Assembly: GCA_004555425.1 (NCBI GenBank)
Contig: SFID01000099.1
Coordinates: 1-9,683, forward strand
DNA from: Bacteroidales bacterium
GTDB taxonomy: Bacteria; Bacteroidota; Bacteroidia; Bacteroidales; Bacteroidaceae
DNA length: 9,683 nucleotides
Direction of reading: 5' to 3'
Positions within the stretch are counted from its first letter, which is position 1, and each line of letters begins with the position of its first letter. Positions 5,731-9,683 of the stretch are shown here, one piece after another. Both the position numbers and the translations under genes were made by a program. The notes beneath the pieces were generated by a model. The model did not search any database and had not been told where the DNA came from. It worked only from the letters and a program-made list of their open reading frames with translations.

Positions 5731-6273
5731 CTACTTGGCTTCTTGCTGAACTTTGTGCGCTTGCAGAAGCCGCTCGATGCCCTGGCGGATGGAATGCAGG
5801 CCGAAATCGGCGGGCCGCAATTTCTTCCAGGGAATCCAGCGGAAGGAAGCGGCGTCGTCGGCGGCGAGGACGGCAGTTTCATCGGCCACCTGGCAGCGAA
5901 AGAAGCAGTCGGTTGTGTCGACCACAAAGCCCGAATATTCGTAGCGGTTGGGCAAGGAGAAGAGGAGTTCCATATCGGTGACTTCCAGTCCCGTTTCCTC
6001 GCGCACCTCGCGGCGACAGCCGTCGGCGAGGGTTTCGCCTGGGTCCACGAAACCGCCAGGCAGGTCGAGTGTTCCCTGCGCGGGTGGCAGCGCGCGGCGC
6101 ACAACGAGAAGTTCGCCCCGCTTGTTCTCAATCAGGGCAACGGTGGAGGCTGCCGCGTTGTGGTAATACGTAAATCCACAATGGGCACAGCGCTTGCTAC
6201 GTGCGTCGTGCACGGCAAAGGCTTCGCTGCCGCAGACGGGGCAAAAGCGGAAAAGTGCTAGGGGATGCTGCAT
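5731..6273 (-). CDS. Zinc-ribbon Nudix hydrolase
   Basis: This 180-residue hydrolase acts on nucleoside-diphosphate-linked compounds (NDP-X). A zinc ribbon lies at the N-terminus (CPVC at residues 11-14, CAHC at 29-32), followed by the Nudix domain from about residue 40. The Nudix box at 74-96 matches Gx5Ex7REVxEExGL exactly, with the metal-binding glutamates in REVREE. The ribbon-plus-Nudix layout recalls NudC-type NADH pyrophosphatases, but the protein is shorter and I do not see the NudC substrate motif, so the substrate is open. The start ATG at 6271-6273 is chosen because FRFCPVCG follows at once. The start region is duplicated 22 nt upstream, giving a second, out-of-frame ATG. It is the first gene of the second unit, 132 nt after tyrS. 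Confidence 0.9.
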   Translation of the reverse strand: MQHPLALFRFCPVCGSEAFAVHDARSKRCAHCGFTYYHNAAASTVALIENKRGELLVVRRALPPAQGTLDLPGGFVDPGETLADGCRREVREETGLEVTDMELLFSLPNRYEYSGFVVDTTDCFFRCQVADETAVLAADDAASFRWIPWKKLRPADFGLHSIRQGIERLLQAHKVQQEAK

Positions 6274-6298
6274 ATAGTACTAGGGGATGCTGCATATA
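6258..6298. repeat. 22-nt-period tandem repeat covering the Nudix start codon
   Basis: The 19 bases at 6258-6276 recur exactly at 6280-6298, separated by 3 nt. On the minus strand each copy reads TATATGCAGCATCCCCTAG and includes an ATG. Because 22 is not a multiple of three, the upstream ATG (6293-6295) opens a different frame of 32 codons that ends inside the Nudix gene near 6197. Confidence 0.9.
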
Positions 6299-6306
6299 TA
6301 ATATGC
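6292..6306. repeat. Short palindrome upstream of the Nudix gene
   Basis: GCATAT and ATATGC flank a 3-nt centre, forming a 6-bp dyad that overlaps the upstream copy of the duplicated start region. It could be an operator, or simply result from the TA-rich sequence. I found no clean -33/-7 promoter in this gap. Confidence 0.3.
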
Positions 6307-6366
6307 GGGAGGGGGGACAGAAACGTTGTTATCGCGAACGAGGCTTACCGCTCAAGAAAACGAATA

Positions 6367-6392
6367 GGGGCTGTGTCGGTTGATACAGCCCC
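6367..6392 (-). terminator. tyrS terminator
   Basis: GGGGCTGT-GTC and GAT-ACAGCCCC form an 11-bp stem (one G-T wobble) around a 4-nt loop, 13 nt after the tyrS stop. On the minus strand the following sequence is TATTCGTTTTC, a broken T run, so termination may be partial and allow some readthrough into the Nudix gene. Confidence 0.7.
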
Positions 6393-6405
6393 CATATATT
6401 TGCGT

Positions 6406-7704
6406 TTATCCCTTGACGGTAATCAGGAAGTAGTTTTTCTTGCCGCGCTGTACGAGGAGGTATTTTCCGTCGATGAGGTCGGTTTCTTCGATAGGTCGGT
6501 CGAAGGCAGCGAGTTTCTCTTTGTTGAGACTGACTCCGCCTCCCTGCACCATTTTGCGCATTTCGCCTTTGGAGGGGAAGCACTTGGTGGTTTCGGCAAA
6601 GAGGTCTACGGCCTTGGCACCGAGTGCCTGTTCGCGGCTCACCTCAAATTGTGGCACGCCATCAAAGACGCTGAGGAAGGTTTCTTCGTCCAGTTTCATC
6701 AGGCTTTCCTTGGTGGCTTTGCCGAAGAGGATGTTGCTGGCTTCGACGGCCATTTCGTAGTCTTCGCGGCCATGTACGAGGCAGGTTACCTCTTCGCCGA
6801 GTCGCTTTTGGAGGATGCGGCGACCGGGGTCGGCGCGATGTTCTTCGATGAGGGCATCAATTTCTTCGCGGCTGAGGGAGGTGAAGATTTTGATGTAGCG
6901 TTCGGCTTCTGCGTCTCCCACGTTGAGCCAGAACTGGTAGAACTTGTAGGGCGTGGTGTATCGGCGGTCGAGCCATACGTTGCCTTGTTCGGTCTTGCCA
7001 AACTTCTTGCCATCGGCCTTGGTGATTAAGGGGCACGTCAGTGCGTAGGCATCGGCATCGGCACCGAGTTTGCGGCGGATGAGTTCCGTACCCGTGGTGA
7101 TGTTTCCCCATTGGTCGGAGCCGCCCATTTGGAGTTTGCAATTTTTCTCCTGATAGAGGTGCAGGAAGTCGTATCCTTGCAGCAGTTGGTAGGTAAATTC
7201 GGTGAAGGAGAGGCCGTCGCTGGCTTCGCCGTTGAGGCGGCGCTTCACGCTGTCCTTGGCCATCATGTAGTTGACGGTGATGTGCTTGCCGATTTCGCGG
7301 GCGAAGTCGAGGAAGGTGTAGTCCTTCATCCAGTCGTAGTTATTGACGAGTTCGGCAGCGTTGGGTGCGTCGCTCTCGAAGTCGAGGAAGCGTGCTAGTT
7401 GTGCCTTGATGCAGGCCACGTTGTGGCGGAGTGTTTCCTCGTTGAGCAGGTTGCGCTCAGCGCTTTTGCCCGAGGGGTCGCCAATCATGCCAGTGGCTCC
7501 TCCAACGAGTGCCAGGGGTTTGTGGCCGGCGCGTTGGAAATGGCGGAGCATCATAACGCCACAAAGGTGACCGATGTGCAAGGAATCTGCGGTAGGGTCA
7601 ATGCCTACGTAGGCTGTGGTCATGCCTTTGGCAAGGAGTTCTTCGGTGCCAGGCATCATTTGGTGGAGCATACCGCGCCACTTTAGTTCTTCTACGAAAT
7701 TCAT
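6406..7704 (-). CDS. tyrS: Tyrosyl-tRNA synthetase
   Basis: This 432-residue class I aminoacyl-tRNA synthetase charges tRNA-Tyr in the cytoplasm. The Rossmann fold opens with VGIDPTADSLHIGHL; the HIGH motif is literally HIGH at residues 43-46. GGSDQWGNI at 194-202 is the tyrosine/ATP site, and the KMSKS-type loop is KFGKT at 234-238, as in the bacterial TyrRS type. An S4-like RNA-binding domain occupies about residues 365-432 (GVSLNKEKL near its start), so the protein is full length. The ATG at 7702-7704 is preceded by an A-rich stretch (AACCTCAAAAT) typical of Bacteroidetes. It lies 114 nt after ybeY with no promoter visible in between, so it is probably transcribed from the ruvB promoter. 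No T-box is present in the leader. Confidence 0.97.
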   Translation of the reverse strand: MNFVEELKWRGMLHQMMPGTEELLAKGMTTAYVGIDPTADSLHIGHLCGVMMLRHFQRAGHKPLALVGGATGMIGDPSGKSAERNLLNEETLRHNVACIKAQLARFLDFESDAPNAAELVNNYDWMKDYTFLDFAREIGKHITVNYMMAKDSVKRRLNGEASDGLSFTEFTYQLLQGYDFLHLYQEKNCKLQMGGSDQWGNITTGTELIRRKLGADADAYALTCPLITKADGKKFGKTEQGNVWLDRRYTTPYKFYQFWLNVGDAEAERYIKIFTSLSREEIDALIEEHRADPGRRILQKRLGEEVTCLVHGREDYEMAVEASNILFGKATKESLMKLDEETFLSVFDGVPQFEVSREQALGAKAVDLFAETTKCFPSKGEMRKMVQGGGVSLNKEKLAAFDRPIEETDLIDGKYLLVQRGKKNYFLITVKG

Positions 7705-7723
7705 ATTTTGAGGTTTTATTTTT

Positions 7724-7783
7724 TAGTTTCAACGAAAGCCTTTGGCTTTCTAGTTTCAGGCAGCCTGCGGCTGCTAGCTCAAC
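7724..7783. repeat. Two tandem hairpins with repeated linkers in the tyrS leader
   Basis: On the plus strand, GAAAGCC-TTT-GGCTTTC (7734-7750) and GCAGCC-TGC-GGCTGC (7760-7774) are perfect stems of 7 and 6 bp. They are separated and flanked by three versions of one linker: TAGTTTCAAC (7724-7733), TAGTTTCAG (7751-7759) and TAGCTCAAC (7775-7783). The stems differ in sequence while the linkers are conserved. Neither hairpin has a proper T run on the minus strand. Confidence 0.75.
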
Positions 7784-7818
7784 AGTCTTTGCTGGCTACT
7801 TTATTGCTGCTTCCTTCC

Positions 7819-8235
7819 TTATTCTCCCAGCATAGCCAGCGCCTTGTCTTCGGCGGCTTCCATCTGTTCGCGCTCGCCGGGACCTTTGTCGTTGATGCCG
7901 CAGAGGTGGAGGATGCCGTGGATGATGACGCGGTGGAGTTCTTCTTCGTAGGGTTTGTCAAACTGCTCGGCGTTGGTGCGCACGGTGTCCAGGCTGATGA
8001 AGAGGTCGCCGCTGATGGTGTCGCCCTCGGTGTAGTCGAAGGTGATGATATCCGTGTAGTAGTCGTGTTGCAGGTATTCGCGGTTGACGCGGAGTATCTC
8101 CTCGTCGTCCACGAAGATATAGGCTATTTCGCCCACCTTCTTGCCATAACTGGCGGCCACGGCCTTGACCCATGCGGACGTGTCGCGGCGGCGGATGGCG
8201 GGCATCTTGACATTGACGGTATTGTAGGAAATCAT
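7819..8235 (-). CDS. ybeY: Endoribonuclease YbeY (rRNA maturation factor)
   Basis: This 138-residue UPF0054 metalloprotein takes part in 16S rRNA 3'-end maturation and ribosome quality control. The core begins with conserved VDDEEILRVNREYL and DIITFDY, followed by GDLFISLDTV and the metal-site helix HRVIIHGILHLCGIND (residues 101-116). His106 and His110 are kept, but the third ligand position of the usual H-x3-H-x5-H is Asp116. I recall this Asp version from Bacteroidetes relatives, so it is probably a lineage trait, not damage. Length is close to the usual 140-160. It starts 11 nt after the ruvB stop and is probably co-transcribed with it. No Shine-Dalgarno is seen (CCCCAGCAAC before the ATG). 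Confidence 0.93.
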   Translation of the reverse strand: MISYNTVNVKMPAIRRRDTSAWVKAVAASYGKKVGEIAYIFVDDEEILRVNREYLQHDYYTDIITFDYTEGDTISGDLFISLDTVRTNAEQFDKPYEEELHRVIIHGILHLCGINDKGPGEREQMEAAEDKALAMLGE

Positions 8236-8246
8236 GTTGCTGGGGA

Positions 8247-9296
8247 TTAGAACAGGGTAGGCTGCTTGGGGTCGTAGGCGCGACCCGTGTAGGGACTGAG
8301 CCCTAGGTGGGTGTAGGCCAGTTCCGTCACCTCGCGGCCGCGTGGTGTGCGGCGGATGAATCCCTCCTTGATGAGGAAGGGTTCGTACACCTCCTCGAGG
8401 GTGCCGGCATCCTCGCCGATGGCTGTGGCAATGGTCGTGACGCCCACGGGGCCGCCCTTGAATTTGTCGATAATCGTGTGGAGAATCTTGTTGTCTATCT
8501 CGTCCAGCCCGTGCGCGTCAATATTGAGTGCGCTGAGGGCAAACTGTGCGATGGGCAGGTCGATGCTGCCGTTGCCTTTCACCTGTGCGAAGTCGCGCAC
8601 GCGGCGCAGGAGGGCGTTGGCAATACGCGGTGTGCCGCGCGAGCGTCCTGCAATTTCGGCAGCGGCTTTCCCGTCGATGGGCACGCCGAGGATGCTAGCC
8701 GAGCGTTCGATGATGCGCTGGAGTGTCGCTGCGTCGTAGTATTCCAGGTGGAGGTTGATGCCGAATCGGGCGCGCAGGGGTGCGGTGAGCAGTCCGCTGC
8801 GGGTTGTTGCGCCCACGAGGGTGAAGGGGTTGAGGTCTATCTGAATGGAGCGTGCTGCTGGGCCGCGGTCTATCATAATGTCGATGCGATAGTCCTCCAT
8901 GGCCGAATACAGATATTCCTCCACCACGGGCGATAGGCGGTGTATTTCGTCAATAAACAGGACATCGTTGGGCTCCAGGCTCGTCAGCAGTCCCGCCAAA
9001 TCGCCTGGTTTATCCAGCACAGGGCCTGAAGTAATCTTGAACCCCACGCCGAGTTCGTTGGCAATAATATTGGAGAGTGTCGTCTTTCCCAGGCCCGGCG
9101 GTCCATGCAGGAGTGTATGGTCGAGGGGTTCTCCGCGATATTTCGCAGCCTCCACGAAGATGCGCAGATTTTCCACCACCTTCTGTTGTCCGCTGAAGTC
9201 TTCAAACTGAAGGGGGCGCAGTGCGTTTTCAAAATCTCGCTCTGTGGTGGATGTGGGTCGCTGTTCGGAGCGTATATCGAAAGTATCTTCTGCCAT
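8247..9296 (-). CDS. ruvB: Holliday junction branch migration ATPase RuvB
   Basis: This 349-residue AAA+ motor forms hexameric rings that pump DNA through the RuvA-bound Holliday junction during recombinational repair. Motifs in order: Walker A GPPGLGKTT at 65-73, Walker B VLFIDE at 112-117, sensor I GATTRSG at 162-168, arginine finger Arg175 in APLRARFG, sensor II RGTPRIAN at 220-227, then the DNA-binding winged helix ending in TPRGREVTELAYTHLGL. The ATG at 9294-9296 is chosen because MAEDTFDIRSE aligns with the usual N-terminus. An upstream in-frame ATG at 9333-9335 lies inside the -33 promoter element and is ruled out. Nine nt separate the -7 element from the chosen ATG, so the mRNA is nearly leaderless. 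ruvA and ruvC are not in the window. Confidence 0.97.
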   Translation of the reverse strand: MAEDTFDIRSEQRPTSTTERDFENALRPLQFEDFSGQQKVVENLRIFVEAAKYRGEPLDHTLLHGPPGLGKTTLSNIIANELGVGFKITSGPVLDKPGDLAGLLTSLEPNDVLFIDEIHRLSPVVEEYLYSAMEDYRIDIMIDRGPAARSIQIDLNPFTLVGATTRSGLLTAPLRARFGINLHLEYYDAATLQRIIERSASILGVPIDGKAAAEIAGRSRGTPRIANALLRRVRDFAQVKGNGSIDLPIAQFALSALNIDAHGLDEIDNKILHTIIDKFKGGPVGVTTIATAIGEDAGTLEEVYEPFLIKEGFIRRTPRGREVTELAYTHLGLSPYTGRAYDPKQPTLF

Positions 9297-9305
9297 AATT
9301 GGGGA

Positions 9306-9336
9306 CAAAGTTAGTGAAAGGCGAGCGCATAGCAAA
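9306..9336 (-). promoter_or_regulatory. ruvB: ruvB promoter
   Basis: On the minus strand, TTTG (9336-9333), a 19-nt spacer and TAACTTTG (9313-9306) match the Bacteroidetes consensus. With transcription starting a few nt after the -7 element, the 5' leader would be about 2-6 nt. The -33 box lies inside the right end of a long inverted repeat. Confidence 0.75.
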
Positions 9337-9368
9337 ACGAGAAACGCAGTTTTTCGATTTTGCTATGC
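9327..9368. repeat. Long inverted repeat overlapping the ruvB -33 box
   Basis: GCATAGCAAAA (9327-9337) pairs with TTTTGCTATGC (9358-9368), and inside it CGAGAAAC (9338-9345) pairs with GTTTTTCG (9349-9356), with one G-T wobble, one bulged base (9357) and a 3-nt loop. The total is 19 bp. It lies upstream of the transcription start, so in this promoter it acts as DNA, possibly as an operator, or as a terminator for transcripts entering from the right. Confidence 0.7.
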
Positions 9369-9683
9369 CGAGCCGCATCCTAACTTCTCAACTAGTCGAG
9401 ATACGTGGAGTAACGTGAAAGTACCGCACCTTGCTTGCCAAGGTGTGAGTACGGAGTTCGTACTCATTGGTTGTGTGCTTAGAAAGAGAACTGTGTTTAT
9501 CCTATACTTTACACACCCTCACCTTTCAATGAGAACAAACTCCGTACTCACACCTTGGCAAGCAAGGTGCGGTACTTTCACGTTACCCGAAATGTTAAAT
9601 CCGAATTTTTTCGCGCGAAAACTTTTAATATCTTTTATATTTTCGGCCGCGAAAAATTCTCTACATCGTCAATTCGCGCACCG
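9369..9683. other. Right-hand intergenic region with repeats
   Basis: No gene is seen here. It holds the inverted pair of 60-bp repeats, then an AT-rich tail containing the 14-bp palindrome TTTTCGCGCGAAAA (9608-9621) and a looser inverted pair, GAATTTTTTCGCG (9603-9615) with CGCGAAAAATTC (9649-9660). The last 25 bases carry the outer motif shared with 179-203. Confidence 0.6.
9410..9586. repeat. 177-bp element with 60-bp inverted arms (copies E and F)
   Basis: Bases 9410-9469 are the reverse complement of 9527-9586 at 58 of 60 positions, around a 57-nt spacer. Each arm runs from CAATGAG to CGTTAC and contains its own dyad, GTACTCACACCTTGG / CAAGGTGCGGTAC, so the element can form nested hairpins. 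No target-site duplication is visible at its ends. It resembles a BIME- or MITE-type non-autonomous repeat; the same units occur in the left flank. Confidence 0.85.

Noticed and set aside
6265..7029. Plus-strand open frame of 254 codons opposite tyrS
   Set aside because: It is the antisense shadow of tyrS and also crosses the tyrS terminator; no domain is visible.
7705..7818. T-box leader ahead of tyrS
   Set aside because: There is no stem I specifier region, no T-box consensus and no terminator/antiterminator pair; T-boxes are mainly a Firmicutes feature.

Overview
The window is a compact, one-directional block of nine intact housekeeping genes plus a tRNA-Phe gene, all on the minus strand. 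Repeat-rich, AT-richer DNA closes it off at both ends. It looks like chromosomal DNA of a fairly GC-rich member of the Bacteroidetes, most likely order Bacteroidales. Two promoters carry the Bacteroidetes pattern TTTG-N19/20-TAnnTTTG, none of the nine genes has a recognisable Shine-Dalgarno sequence, and the proteins have the character of that order. A Prevotellaceae-like relative is my guess from protein style, not a demonstrated assignment.

Reading in the direction of transcription (right to left): a near-leaderless promoter (9306-9336) starts ruvB, followed by ybeY and, after a 114-nt leader with two tandem hairpins, tyrS. A hairpin at 6367-6392 ends this first unit. The second unit is a zinc-ribbon Nudix hydrolase, a U32-family protein (probable tRNA-hydroxylation type), a HAD phosphatase, ribF, a CPBP membrane protease and dusB, with gaps of 10 to 64 nt and an ATGA overlap between the last two. 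A separate promoter then drives tRNA-Phe(GAA), which has its own terminator. Directly beyond lies an 82-bp tandem partial copy of the tRNA 3' end and its terminator.

The genes lean towards translation and its upkeep: TyrS charges tRNA-Tyr, YbeY matures rRNA, DusB and probably the U32 protein modify tRNA, and RibF makes the FMN that DusB needs. RuvB (Holliday-junction branch migration) and the Nudix, HAD and CPBP proteins have less defined links to this theme.

The left flank (1-595) holds a promoter-like element running straight into a strong terminator hairpin, then several copies of a roughly 60-bp repeat with internal dyad symmetry. The right flank (9369-9683) holds a near-perfect inverted pair of the same repeat (60-bp arms, 57-bp spacer). 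A further 25-bp motif is present in inverted orientation at 179-203 and at the extreme right end, so the whole block lies between inverted repeats. I found no transposase, integrase, CRISPR array or defence gene. The points worth a second look are the repeat family, the tRNA-Phe partial duplication, the duplicated Nudix start codon and several leader hairpins, not a new gene system.
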